Assembly (NCBI RefSeq): GCF_016806125.1
Contig: NZ_CP047166.1
Span: 1,054,001-1,118,000 of the forward strand
Direction: 5' to 3'
Source: Ponticoccus alexandrii
GTDB taxonomy: Bacteria > Pseudomonadota > Alphaproteobacteria > Rhodobacterales > Rhodobacteraceae
DNA length: 64,000 nucleotides
Position numbers and translations under genes: made by a program. Under the pieces are notes generated by a model. The model had not been told where the DNA came from. It searched no databases and saw only the letters and a list, made by a program, of their open reading frames with translations. Positions 7,928 to 15,771 of the stretch are shown here, piece after piece (position 1 is the first letter of the stretch; each line of letters begins with the position of its first letter).

Positions 7928-8389
7928 CTACTTGGGCAGGGGTTCTGCCGGAGCGCCGCTCTCGGTCGTCCAGCGCCGCGCGCCGCCGCCGCTGCGTTCC
8001 ACATGCAAAACCCGGTCCTCGCCGGGGTAATGCACCCGGTCGCGCGGGGCGCGCGTGCCGATGACAAGGTAGCGCGCAGGGCTGTCGCTGCGATTCTCCA
8101 GCCGGTGCCCAAGGGCCTGACCGGCGGGAAAGGTCGCGGCTTCCCCGACTTCGAGCGGCACCTCGTCTTCGCCCTCGACAAGGACCACGCTGCCTTCGAG
8201 CATGTAGACCATCTCGTCCTCGTCTTCGTGCCAGTGCACATGGCTTGACCGGGCGCCGGGGGCGAGGATTTCGACGAAGGCGCCGAACTGGGTCAGGCCG
8301 CCGCTGTCGCTGAACAAGAGCGCTTCATAAGCGCCAAGCACCCCGTCTCCGGACTCGCGCCGGACGCTGTCTGGCTGATGTTTCGGCAT
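7928..8389 (-). CDS. Cupin-domain protein
   Basis: A 153-residue single-domain cupin. Cupin motif 1 is SHVHWHEDEDEMVYMLEGSV (residues about 49-68), giving two His and a Glu as candidate metal ligands. Motif 2 is FPAGQALGHRLENRSDSPARYLVIGTR (about 88-114) with the last His. The N-terminus resembles many small Roseobacter cupins annotated as sugar- or auxin-binding-like. No partner gene lies nearby on the same strand, so the ligand or reaction is unknown. Confidence 0.85.
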   Translation of the reverse strand: MPKHQPDSVRRESGDGVLGAYEALLFSDSGGLTQFGAFVEILAPGARSSHVHWHEDEDEMVYMLEGSVVLVEGEDEVPLEVGEAATFPAGQALGHRLENRSDSPARYLVIGTRAPRDRVHYPGEDRVLHVERSGGGARRWTTESGAPAEPLPK

Positions 8390-8560
8390 GGCTCCCCCAA
8401 GCGTGACCGTTCTGTCCGCCGGCCTCCCCGCGCTGCGGGATGGCCAACCGTCTTCACTATAGCGGAAGTCTTGGCGCGCGGGGCACGGATTCCCCGCAGC
8501 GCGGGCTGACGGCGGCAGGGACGTGTCCTCCGTGCACCGTGGCCGCGGCGTCGCGCCGGG

Positions 8561-8977
8561 TCAGACCTGCTCTGCGTGGCGCTTGAAGCTGTTCAGGATG
8601 GCCTGCCAGCCGTCGCGTTGCAGGGCGATGTCGTTCTCCGTCTCGGCGTCGAATTCGGTCACCACGCGGGTGCCGCCGCCTTCGGGGGTGAAGGTGGTTT
8701 CCGCCAGCCGCCCGTCGCTCATCCTAAGGGCCACGCGGTCCTTTTCCTCGAAGACTTCGTAGGTGCCCTCGAAATCGAATCCGATGCTGCCGTCCTTTGC
8801 CTCCATCCGCGCGGCATGGCGCCCGCCCTGCCGGGCCTCGACCGAGGCCGAGGGACAGCACCAGTCGTCCGAGGCAAAGTTCCACTGAGTGATGTGTTCG
8901 GGCGTGATCCACGCCTGCCAGACCTTGTCGATCGAGGCATTGACAAGGGTCTCTACCGTGATTTTTTGCGGTGTCAT
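8561..8977 (-). CDS. SRPBCC / AHSA1-like protein
   Basis: A 138-residue protein of the START/Bet v1-like superfamily, Hsp90-ATPase-activator subgroup. The pattern ITVETLVNASIDKVWQAWITPEHITQWNFAS at the N-terminus and GWQAILNSFKRHAEQV at the C-terminus is typical. The ATG at 8977 follows AAAGGA at good spacing; the TTG five codons upstream overlaps that site and is less likely. These proteins bind hydrophobic ligands in a deep cavity, and the ligand is unknown here. Confidence 0.85.
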   Translation of the reverse strand: MTPQKITVETLVNASIDKVWQAWITPEHITQWNFASDDWCCPSASVEARQGGRHAARMEAKDGSIGFDFEGTYEVFEEKDRVALRMSDGRLAETTFTPEGGGTRVVTEFDAETENDIALQRDGWQAILNSFKRHAEQV

Positions 8978-9034
8978 CTGCGTTCCTTTCAAGCGAGCCC
9001 TGCCCGGGGGCCGGGTTACCCGATGGGTGGGATG

Positions 9035-9349
9035 TTACGGACGACGCGTGGATCGGGTCAACCGCCGGGCATTCGATCCGGCGCGGCGGCTGACCGGGGC
9101 CAGCGCGGCCAGCGTGGCCGCCTGATAGCCCTTGCCGCCCGCCATCGCGCGCATGGCACGCTCGGCGCCGGTGGCGAAGGCGGCGGGCTTTTCGAAGACC
9201 ATGCGGGCGGCCTCTTCCGGGCGCATGGTGCCAAGTGTCATCTGCATCACGCGCAACTGCACCACCGTGGCGGCGCTGAACCACATCTGCCAGGTCTTCA
9301 TCATCAGGCGCTGGTTCTGGTCCATGGTCTTGAAGAGATCGGTCAGCAT
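9035..9349 (-). CDS. Small hypothetical protein, phasin-like helical
   Basis: A 104-residue, largely helical protein without a signal peptide. It starts with MLTDLFKTMDQNQRLMMKTWQMW, is Met-, Ala- and Arg-rich, and ends in an Arg-rich tail (RRAGSNARRLTRSTRRP). Rhodobacteraceae encode many short helical proteins of this style, some annotated as phasin-like. GGAG lies 8 bases before the ATG. I do not recognise a specific family, and the role is unknown. Confidence 0.6.
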   Translation of the reverse strand: MLTDLFKTMDQNQRLMMKTWQMWFSAATVVQLRVMQMTLGTMRPEEAARMVFEKPAAFATGAERAMRAMAGGKGYQAATLAALAPVSRRAGSNARRLTRSTRRP

Positions 9350-9427
9350 CGGGGGGACTCCGGTTTCGGGTTCTGGGCCGTCACCGGATCAAACCGCAGC
9401 GGGGCGATCCGGTTCCCCGGCGCGGTG

Positions 9428-9474
9428 CCGATTTCTTCGAAAGAAATCGGGCCGAAATCTCTGGGAGATTTCGG
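9428..9474. repeat. Paired palindromes (copy 2)
   Basis: Hairpin A at 9428-9450 (CCGATTTCTT, CGA loop, AAGAAATCGG) is followed after 1 base by hairpin B at 9452-9474 (CCGAAATCTC, TGG loop, GAGATTTCGG). It lies between gph and the small helical-protein gene, both on the minus strand. The same two-hairpin architecture is seen at 0.9, 21.9 and 57.6 kb with different stem sequences. Confidence 0.8.
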
Positions 9475-9618
9475 TGCCCCGCCACAGGCGCTTGGTTGTG
9501 ATCTACAGGGTGGGGCTGCGGTGGGGGACCGCAGGAACGACTGGCCCTCGCCCCCGCTGCAGGGACCGACCCTCCGACGGGGCCGCAGGGCTGGCCCGGG
9601 GGTCAGGCCCAGCGGCGT

Positions 9619-10275
9619 TCAGCGTTCCGGCAGGCCCGCTACGAGGTCGGGCAGGTCGGTCCAGTCCGCGAAGGCCAGCCGGTGCGGCATCGCGGCGACC
9701 GGCCCCTTCCGGTAGCCCTCTGTAAAGAGCAGGAAGGGCACATCCGCGTTTACCGCCGTTTCGGCATCCACCTCGCTGTCGCCGATATAAAGCGCCGGCC
9801 CGCCCCCGCCAAGCGCCGCGAAGGCCGCCTCCAGCGGCGCGGGATCGGGTTTGTGCACCGGCAGGCTGTCGCCGCCGTAGATGCAGCCGAAGTAGCGGGC
9901 AAGGCCAAGGTGGTCGAGCACCGCATGGGTCGGCTCCAGCGGTTTGTTGGTGCAGATCCCCAGCGCGTGGCCCCGGGCCACCAGCGCGTCCAGCGCGTCG
10001 ACCACGCCCGGGTAGGGCCGCGTCAGGGTGACGGCGCCGCGATAGCGTTCCATGAACGCGGCGTGCAGGGGCTCTTGTTCGCTGTCTGGTATGTCGCGGG
10101 CGCGGCGCATCTTCTGCACGAAGACCTTGACGCCGTTGCCGATGAAACCGCGCGCCTCTGCCAGTGTGATGGGCGCGCAGCCCTGTTCCTGAAGCAGCGC
10201 GTTGGCGATGCCCTGCAGGTCGGGGACGCTGTCGATCAGGGTTCCGTCAAGGTCGAAGACGATACGGGCTGTCAT
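9619..10275 (-). CDS. gph: Phosphoglycolate phosphatase, HAD family
   Basis: A 218-residue HAD-superfamily phosphatase. It has the nucleophile motif VFDLDGTLIDS (residues about 5-15), motif II near ICTNKP, a Lys in VHKPDPAPL and the acidic motif YIGDSEVDAETAVNADVPF. Size and cap type match phosphoglycolate phosphatase, which removes 2-phosphoglycolate formed during DNA repair or by Rubisco. Its ATG overlaps the stop of the upstream redoxin gene by 4 bases (10272-10275). rpe lies further upstream on the same strand, a common sugar-phosphate grouping. Specificity is inferred, since related HAD phosphatases are hard to tell apart. Confidence 0.85.
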   Translation of the reverse strand: MTARIVFDLDGTLIDSVPDLQGIANALLQEQGCAPITLAEARGFIGNGVKVFVQKMRRARDIPDSEQEPLHAAFMERYRGAVTLTRPYPGVVDALDALVARGHALGICTNKPLEPTHAVLDHLGLARYFGCIYGGDSLPVHKPDPAPLEAAFAALGGGGPALYIGDSEVDAETAVNADVPFLLFTEGYRKGPVAAMPHRLAFADWTDLPDLVAGLPER

Positions 10276-10823
10276 GCGGCTCTCCATTTGATTGAACATC
10301 CCACCGAGGGCACCTGCGCGCGCGGGCCTTCGCCGGTTTCGGCCACCTGTTTCATGGCCTCGTAAAGGTCGCGGCGGGCGCCCTTTTCGGCGGCCCTCCC
10401 CGAGGCGTCGAGGCGGCCCCGGTATTGCAGGCCCAGCCCGGCGTCGAAGCCGAAGAAATCCGGTGTGCAGGTGGCGCCATAGGCGCCGGCGACGGACTGG
10501 GTCTCGTCGTGCAGGTAGGGGAAGGGGAAGGCGCGGGCCTGCGCCATCGCCTGCATGGCCGGGAAGCTGTCGGCGGGATGGCTGGTCGCGTCGTTGGAGC
10601 AGATCGCCGCCACGCCGATGCCGAGCGCCCGCAGGTCGCGCGCATCGCGGATGATGCGGTCGAGCACCGCAATGACATAGGGGCAATTGTTGCAGATGAA
10701 GAGGATCAGCGTGCCGCTGTCGCCCCGGATGTCGGAGAGCGCATAGGTCTGGCCGTCGGTGGCGGGCAGCGAGAAATCGGGTGCCGGCCAGCCGAAGTCG
10801 CAGAGCGGAGGGGAGACGGCCAT
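10272..10823 (-). CDS. Thioredoxin-family redoxin
   Basis: A 183-residue protein of the AhpC/TSA-redoxin branch. DFGWPAPDFSLPATDGQTYALSDIRG is the typical entry, followed by LILFICNNCPYV with a CNNC redox pair (residues about 46-49). The later segment TCTPDFFGFD carries the cis-Pro region and another Cys. No signal peptide is present, so it should act in the cytoplasm as a thiol reductase or peroxidase. The ATG at 10823 follows AAGGAG. It overlaps gph by ATGA, so they share a transcript. Confidence 0.85.
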   Translation of the reverse strand: MAVSPPLCDFGWPAPDFSLPATDGQTYALSDIRGDSGTLILFICNNCPYVIAVLDRIIRDARDLRALGIGVAAICSNDATSHPADSFPAMQAMAQARAFPFPYLHDETQSVAGAYGATCTPDFFGFDAGLGLQYRGRLDASGRAAEKGARRDLYEAMKQVAETGEGPRAQVPSVGCSIKWRAA

Positions 10824-10968
10824 GGGGTGCTCCTTCTGTGCGGGTGCCGGGGCAGGGCTGTTGCGCGGGCCGGGCCGAAGCCCGGGCAGGGGGATGCGGC
10901 GCTGCCCTGCCGCCGGTTCACGGCGGTCAGGGGCCGGAGCGGAGGGCAGGGTCGCGTGGCGCGCCCGG

Positions 10969-11664
10969 TCAGGCGGCCTTCTGGCCTGCCGTGGCGGCGG
11001 CGCGGATGGCGGCGATGTTCTCTCCGTAGACGCCCGGGGTGTCGACCGAGCCGCCGCGGAAAACCGCGGACCCGGCGACAAGGGAATCCGCCCCCGCCTC
11101 TGCCACCAGCGGTGCCGTCACCGGGTCGATGCCGCCGTCGACCTGGATATGGATCGGGCGGTCGCCGATGGCGGCACGGATGGTGCGGATCTTGGCGGTC
11201 ATGTCGAGGAACTTCTGTCCGCCGAAGCCGGGGTTCACCGTCATCACCAGCACCATGTCGGCAAGGTCCAGCAGCGGCAGCGCCGCCTCGGCGGGCGTGC
11301 CGGGGTTCAGCGCGACACCGGCCTTCATGCCTGCGGCGCGGGTCGCCTGAAGCGTGCGGTGGATGTGCGGCCCGGCCTCGACATGGGCGGTCAGGAAGTC
11401 TGCGCCCGCCTCGGCGTAGGCCTCGATGTAGGGGTCGACCGGGGCGATCATCAGGTGGACGTCCATCACCGTCTTCACATGCGGACGAAAGGCCTTCACC
11501 GCGGGCGGGCCGAAGGTGAGATTGGGCACGAAATGGCCGTCCATCACGTCCACATGCACCCAGTCGGCGCCCTGCGCCTCGATGGCGCGGATTTCCTGCC
11601 CGAAGTTGGCGAAATCGGCGGAGAGGATGGAGGGGGCGATTTTGATCGAACGGTCGAAGCTCAT
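10969..11664 (-). CDS. rpe: Ribulose-phosphate 3-epimerase
   Basis: A 231-residue TIM-barrel enzyme that interconverts ribulose-5-phosphate and xylulose-5-phosphate in the pentose phosphate pathway. Signatures are KIAPSILSADFANFGQEI, DWVHVDVMDGHFVPNLTFGP (catalytic Asp and metal His), MDVHLMI, MVLVMTVNPGFGGQKF and IQVDGGI. Length matches the family. The start ATG at 11664 has AAAGGA upstream. It is upstream of the redoxin-gph pair on the same strand, separated by about 145 bases. Confidence 0.96.
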   Translation of the reverse strand: MSFDRSIKIAPSILSADFANFGQEIRAIEAQGADWVHVDVMDGHFVPNLTFGPPAVKAFRPHVKTVMDVHLMIAPVDPYIEAYAEAGADFLTAHVEAGPHIHRTLQATRAAGMKAGVALNPGTPAEAALPLLDLADMVLVMTVNPGFGGQKFLDMTAKIRTIRAAIGDRPIHIQVDGGIDPVTAPLVAEAGADSLVAGSAVFRGGSVDTPGVYGENIAAIRAAATAGQKAA

Positions 11665-12280
11665 GGACGGAATCCTTTGCGGGCGGTGCGTGGCTGCGCC
11701 CGTTCTACGCGCGGCGGGGCGGGGGCGCCAGTGGCGGCGGCGGGACCGGGGCTTTGCCGTCGCCATCGTCTCTCGGACCGATGGCGCGACGATGACGACC
11801 CCCGCGGTATTTTTTGACCAAAGAAGCGGGGGATCGTGGGGGGAGCGGTCTTGCGGGTAGCGAGAGGGTCCTGCGCGGGCCTGCCGGTAGCGGGACAGGC
11901 TTTGGTCCGTCGCGGCTTTGGATTGAACGGCGAGCCTTCATGAAGATCGCGTATTGAGAGAGAGGAGCCTTCGGGAGGGTCGTGTGGCGAGAGAGAAGCT
12001 GGCCTTCGAGGGCGTGGCGATCAAGCGGCGGGTCTTCGGGAAGGCGGCGTGGCGGGAGAGAGGGCGGCGCAGGGCGGGGAGGGCAGAGTGGCGGTTGCGC
12101 TGTCATCCTGCCTCGGACCGACGGTGACGCGGAACCTGTTGGTGTCCTGCGGTGCCGTGACTCTGGCAACCCGCGCCGCGAGCGGTGCCGTAGCGCGGGC
12201 CTCAGGGCGTGGTCTGACCGGACTGCCGCCGCGCCTTTGACCTGCGGCGCGGCGGCGGGACCGGGCTGACCGGCGCGGGA
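11665..12280. other. Gap of about 600 bases with small repeats, no gene
   Basis: Contains a hairpin with the shared GGTATTT...GACCAAAGAAGC core (11799-11832) and a purine-rich tract (11930-12065) with an imperfect direct repeat: about 30 bases starting CTTCGGGAGGG near 11969 recur starting CTTCGGGAAGG near 12034. The open frames across it are very rich in Pro and Arg and have no recognisable domain, so I treat them as non-coding. Confidence 0.55.
11799..11832 (+). repeat. Small intergenic repeat, GGTATTT...ACCAAAGAAGC type (copy 1)
   Basis: CCCCCGC (11799-11805) pairs with GCGGGGG (11826-11832), enclosing the core GGTATTTTTTGACCAAAGAA. A second copy of the core lies at 14243-14265. Related small repeats appear in intergenic regions of many roseobacters. 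Confidence 0.6.
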
Positions 12281-13216
12281 TCAGCCCCTGCGGAAGGTCC
12301 GGTCGAGTTCAAGCGAGATCGGGATATGTTCCGATTCGTCGCCCGGGGGCAGGCGGAACGGGCCGTTTTCCCAGTCGGCGGCTTTCCAGGCCTCCTTGGC
12401 CTCTTCGATGCGGTCCTTCGACGACGAGACGAAGTTCCACCAGATGTAGCGGCTTTCGCCCAGTGTCGCCCCGCCAAGCGCCATCAGCCGCGCGCCCTGC
12501 GGGCCGGCCTTCACGCTGATCCGGTCGCCAGGGCGGAAGATCATCATGCGGCCGGCCTCGTAGGTCTCGCCGGCGATCTCCACCGAGCCCTGGATGATAT
12601 AGAGCCCCCGGTCCTCGTGGTCGTCCGGCAGCGGCCAGGGCCTGTCCGGTTGCAGCGTCACGTCGAGATAGAAGGTCTCCGACTGCATGGTCACCGGGCT
12701 GGTCTGCCTGTAGGCGGTGCCGAGGATCAGCCGGGCCTCGACGCCACTGTCGCTTATCATCGGCAGGGCCTCGCGTGCGTGGTGCTCGAAATCCGGGGCC
12801 ATGTCCTCGCGGTCTTCGGGCAGGGCGATCCATGTCTGCACGCCGAAAAGGCTGTGGCGGGTCCTACGGGTCCTGGCCGAGGTGCGTTCGGAATGGGTGA
12901 CGCCGCGCCCTGCGGTCATCCAGTTGACCTCTCCGGGATAGATCATCTGATGGGTGCCGAGGCTATCGCGGTGCTCGAACTCGCCCTGATAGAGGTAGGT
13001 GACGGTGCCGAGGCCGATATGGGGATGCGGGCGCACGTCGATGCCGCCCTCGGTGATGAACTCGGCGGGGCCCATCTGGTCGAAGAAGATGAAGGGGCCG
13101 ACCATCTGCCGTTGCGGCGCGGGCAGTGCGCGGCGCACCTCGAAGCCGCCGATGTCGCGGGCGCGCGGGATGATCAGCGTTTCGGGTGTGCCGTCGTGGG
13201 TGGGGTTCCAGCTCAT
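12281..13216 (-). CDS. Pirin family protein
   Basis: A 311-residue bicupin of the pirin family. The N-terminal cupin contains GPFIFFDQMGPAEF and PHPHIGLGTVTYLYQGEFEHRDSLG, where the closely spaced His residues and a later Glu bind Fe in characterised pirins. MTAGRGVTHSE closes the first domain, and the C-terminal domain has LGGATLGESRYIWWNFV. Pirins act as quercetinases or redox-sensing regulators; which applies here is unknown. The ATG follows GGAGGACC. It stands alone on the minus strand. Confidence 0.93.
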   Translation of the reverse strand: MSWNPTHDGTPETLIIPRARDIGGFEVRRALPAPQRQMVGPFIFFDQMGPAEFITEGGIDVRPHPHIGLGTVTYLYQGEFEHRDSLGTHQMIYPGEVNWMTAGRGVTHSERTSARTRRTRHSLFGVQTWIALPEDREDMAPDFEHHAREALPMISDSGVEARLILGTAYRQTSPVTMQSETFYLDVTLQPDRPWPLPDDHEDRGLYIIQGSVEIAGETYEAGRMMIFRPGDRISVKAGPQGARLMALGGATLGESRYIWWNFVSSSKDRIEEAKEAWKAADWENGPFRLPPGDESEHIPISLELDRTFRRG

Positions 13217-13344
13217 GTCAGGGTCCTCCGGGGCGCCGGGGTGGCACCGCTATGCCCCGAAGGTATGCCTGTCGCCGCGCTGCGCAACGCGAAGGCGCGG
13301 TGCGCGTGTGCACATAATATTGGATTTTGCTCCGAAGGGTGCGA

Positions 13345-13866
13345 TTAGCCGACGATAAGCTGCTTCAACTGCAGGGCTTCGTGTTCCAGCTGCGTCAGCC
13401 GGAAGTTCACCGCGTCGCCGATGGTGATCATCCCGGCAAGACCATTCTCGTCGACCACGGGCATATGCCGGAAGCGGCCCTCGGTCATGCGCTTCAGAAC
13501 GGTTACGAGAAGATCGCCGGGGGCGCAGGTCTCGACCTTGCGGGTCATCACGTCCTCGACCTTCTGGGGCAGGGTCTGGCCCGGGGTTTCGGCCAGCTTG
13601 CGGACGATGTCGCGCTCGGAGAGGATGCCGATCAGCGCGCCGCTGGCGTCGGTCACCAGAAGCGCGCCGATCCGCTTGTCGCGCAGGTGGACAACCGCCT
13701 CGTGCAGGGTTTCCTGCGGGCGGATGCTGAAGGTCTCGGAGCCCTTTGCCTTCAGCACGTCCTGCACGCTGGCCTTGGAGGGGGCCATGTTGCTGTCCAG
13801 AGACTGGCTGGATGTGCGTTCGACCGTGTCGTCACCGCGCGTGTGGGGCTGGTAGGATGCGGGCAT
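13345..13866 (-). CDS. Two-CBS-domain protein
   Basis: A 173-residue cytoplasmic protein made of a paired CBS module (Bateman domain). CBS1 covers about residues 48-90 (TFSIRPQETLHEAVVHLRDKRIGALLVTD, GILSERDIVRKL). CBS2 covers about 105-155 (VEDVMTRKVETCAPGDLLVTVLKRMTEGRFRHMPVVD, GMITIGDAV). The first 25 or so residues are polar and probably disordered. Such stand-alone pairs bind adenine nucleotides and regulate partners. The ATG at 13866 has AGGAG upstream; an internal ATG at 13788 lacks one. Confidence 0.9.
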   Translation of the reverse strand: MPASYQPHTRGDDTVERTSSQSLDSNMAPSKASVQDVLKAKGSETFSIRPQETLHEAVVHLRDKRIGALLVTDASGALIGILSERDIVRKLAETPGQTLPQKVEDVMTRKVETCAPGDLLVTVLKRMTEGRFRHMPVVDENGLAGMITIGDAVNFRLTQLEHEALQLKQLIVG

Positions 13867-13946
13867 GAAGGGGACTCCTCTTGAATGTCCTTGGGGGCCG
13901 TGTCATCAGCCTACGTCAAAACGCACCACCTTGAGAAGAGTTGCTT

Positions 13947-14132
13947 TTGACCCTTGTCCTGACCCCCGTCACCGCCACGCTGATCTTCGTAGCGGGTTGC
14001 CTTGCGGGCTACCAGTATCGCCGGACCTGGAAGGCCGGGGGAGCGCGGTGGAAGCTGTGGCTGTACGGGGTTGTCGCGGCGGCGGCGTTTCTGACACTGG
14101 GGTTCGTGCCGATGGCCGAGCCGGGGATCTGA
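13947..14132 (+). CDS. Small two-helix membrane protein
   Basis: A 61-residue protein with two predicted membrane helices (LVLTPVTATLIFVAGCLAGY and LWLYGVVAAAAFLTLGFV) separated by a basic loop YRRTWKAGGARWK. The best start is a TTG at 13947 preceded by GAGAAGA; a TTG two codons earlier is also possible. It is divergent from the CBS gene and not in a recognisable family. The clean hydrophobic architecture supports a real gene despite the weak start. Confidence 0.55.
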   Translation: MTLVLTPVTATLIFVAGCLAGYQYRRTWKAGGARWKLWLYGVVAAAAFLTLGFVPMAEPGI

Positions 14133-14199
14133 GACAGCATCAACACCGGAACGCGTATCGGTCCGGACGTTTTCGCCTGGTCTGGCGCTGATTTGCGAC

Positions 14200-14269
14200 G
14201 ATGCAGGGGGCTCTGCCCCCCGGCCTGCGGCCTCCCCCCGAGGGTATTTGGAAGACCAAAGAAGCAGGG
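14200..14269 (+). repeat. Small intergenic repeat, GGTATTT...ACCAAAGAAGC type (copy 2)
   Basis: A GGGGGC/GCCCCC hairpin near 14205-14220 is followed by CCCCC (about 14235) and the core GGTATTTGGAAGACCAAAGA (14243 onward), then AGCAGGGG. It shares GGTATTT and ACCAAAGAAGC with the element at 11799. It lies just beyond the 3' end of nqrM. Confidence 0.6.
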
Positions 14270-14318
14270 GTGGGATGCGTGTCGGCGTGGAGAGCGGTTT
14301 GCGCGCGAAAAGGCCGGG

Positions 14319-14558
14319 TCAGGCTTCGTCGCGTTCCATCTGGTCGAGCATCTTCTTGGCGCGCGGGCAGCCCGCGAGGCGTTCGCGCAGCGGGCTGTCC
14401 GGGTCGATGTCCTTGTTGCAGACGAGGCACTGGTCCGCGTCCGAGATCGCGTTGAGGCCCCCGCAGCTGCCCTTGATCGTCTTGCCCTGGAACATCACCC
14501 CGAGCGCCATGCCGAGCATGACGAGCAGGAGGAGGCAGAAGGCGAGGAAGAAGGTCAT
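14319..14558 (-). CDS. nqrM: Na+-NQR maturation protein NqrM
   Basis: A 79-residue membrane-anchored protein with one N-terminal helix (FFLAFCLLLLVMLGMALGVMF) and the conserved cysteine pattern GSCGGLN ... DQCLVCNKD. NqrM is needed to build functional Na+-translocating NADH:quinone oxidoreductase, apparently by delivering iron to the NqrD/E site. It lies 16 bases downstream of apbE on the same strand and is divergent from nqrABCDEF, which strongly supports the call. A further Cys (LAGC) lies near the C-terminus. Confidence 0.93.
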   Translation of the reverse strand: MTFFLAFCLLLLVMLGMALGVMFQGKTIKGSCGGLNAISDADQCLVCNKDIDPDSPLRERLAGCPRAKKMLDQMERDEA

Positions 14559-14574
14559 ACGGGGCCTTTCGCGG

Positions 14575-15603
14575 TCAGGCGGTCAGGGTCTCGAAGCGGG
14601 CGCTGGCGCGCGCCTTGAAGGTCATGTCGGCGCCATTGCCTGCGCGGTCAAGGAAGAGGACGGCGAGGTCACGCTCTTGTGCGATCTCGAGCCCGCGCTC
14701 CGACCCCAGCGCCAGCAGGGCGGTGGCCCATGCGTCGGCCAGCATCGCGTCCTCGGTCAGGATCGTTACCGAGGCGGTGCGGTGCGTGACCGGGCGGCCG
14801 GTGGTGGCGTCGATGATGTGCGAGAAGCGCTGGCCATCTTCCTCGAAGTAATTGCGGTAGTCGCCCGAGGTCGCCATGCCGAGGTCCGACAGCCCGATCA
14901 CGCGCGAGACGCCGCGGTCGTGCGCCAGCGGCTGCTCGATGCCGATCTGCCAGGGCTTGCCCTCGGGGTTCAGGCCGGCGGTGTAGAGGTCGCCGCCGAT
15001 TTCCACCATGAAGTCGGAGATGCCGAAGTCGCGCACCGCACGCGCCACTTCGTCGACGCCGAAGCCCTTGCCGATGGCCGAGACATAGATCTCGGCGCGC
15101 GGGTCCAGCTTGCGCAGGGCGCGGTCCTGAACCTCGATCATGCGGGACTGGCCCGAGGCCTCCATCGCGGCGGCGAGGGTGGCCTCGTCGGGGCGATGGG
15201 CCGCGCCTTTGGCACCGAAGCCCCATGCGTCGATCAGCGGGCCCACGGTGACGTCGAAGCGTCCGTCGGAGCCGGCGTGGACCGCGTCGGCGGCCTGCAT
15301 CACGCGGGCGAATTCCGGCGACACGGCGAAGGGCTCTGTCGAGCGCGAGGCGTTGAAGCGAGAGATCTCGGAGGAGGCTTCCCAGTTCGACATCTGCGCG
15401 GTCACGCGGGCGAGGCGCTGGTTCACGGCGGTCTGAAGCTCTGCCTTTTCGACCTTGTTCGAGTGGTCGACGGCAACGATGGAATAGGACGTGCCCATGG
15501 TCTGCCCGGCGAGTTCCAGCACGTTCCAGCCGTCCTTGCAGGCGGCGAGGGCAAGCGGCATGACGAGGAAGCTGCGGCGGGAAAGCTTGAAAAGATCGGA
15601 CAC
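14575..15603 (-). CDS. apbE: FAD:protein FMN transferase
   Basis: A 342-residue ApbE flavin transferase that attaches FMN through a phosphoester bond to Thr in NqrB and NqrC. It starts with a lipoprotein- or Tat-like signal (SRRSFLVMPLALAAC), which places it on the periplasmic side. Family blocks visible are GQTMGTSYSI, FDVTVGPLIDAWGFG, SAIGKGFGVDEVARAV, MVEIGGDLYTAG, SHIIDATTGRPV and TEDAMLADAWATALLALG, including the Mg-binding Asp. The GTG at 15603 is chosen because GGAGG lies about 10 bases upstream; an upstream TTG lies inside that site. Confidence 0.95.
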   Translation of the reverse strand: MSDLFKLSRRSFLVMPLALAACKDGWNVLELAGQTMGTSYSIVAVDHSNKVEKAELQTAVNQRLARVTAQMSNWEASSEISRFNASRSTEPFAVSPEFARVMQAADAVHAGSDGRFDVTVGPLIDAWGFGAKGAAHRPDEATLAAAMEASGQSRMIEVQDRALRKLDPRAEIYVSAIGKGFGVDEVARAVRDFGISDFMVEIGGDLYTAGLNPEGKPWQIGIEQPLAHDRGVSRVIGLSDLGMATSGDYRNYFEEDGQRFSHIIDATTGRPVTHRTASVTILTEDAMLADAWATALLALGSERGLEIAQERDLAVLFLDRAGNGADMTFKARASARFETLTA

Positions 15604-15721
15604 GGTTCTGGCCTCCAAGGGGAGTTGATCTGAGGTCTTGATGCGTTGACGGGCTTCTGCGCGGTTTTTCGACGCAATTCAATGTCCGACCCTGATTTTT
15701 ATTGTCGCAGACCTTTCAAAA

Positions 15722-15735
15722 GTCGGTCTACCGAC
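15722..15735. promoter_or_regulatory. Inverted repeat in the nqr/apbE divergent promoter
   Basis: A perfect inverted repeat GTCGGT-CT-ACCGAC lies 37 bases upstream of the nqrA GTG, in the only AT-rich part of the 168-bp divergent region. It may be an operator for a repressor or activator of the Na+-NQR genes. The regulator is unknown. Confidence 0.45.
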
Positions 15736-15771
15736 GCATAAGACGCCAAAATCAACGACAGGACTGACGAC

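Noticed and set aside
11705-12169. Minus-strand 154-codon frame in the gap after rpe
   Set aside because: Over a quarter Pro and Arg with no ribosome-binding site or domain; overlaps purine-rich repeats.
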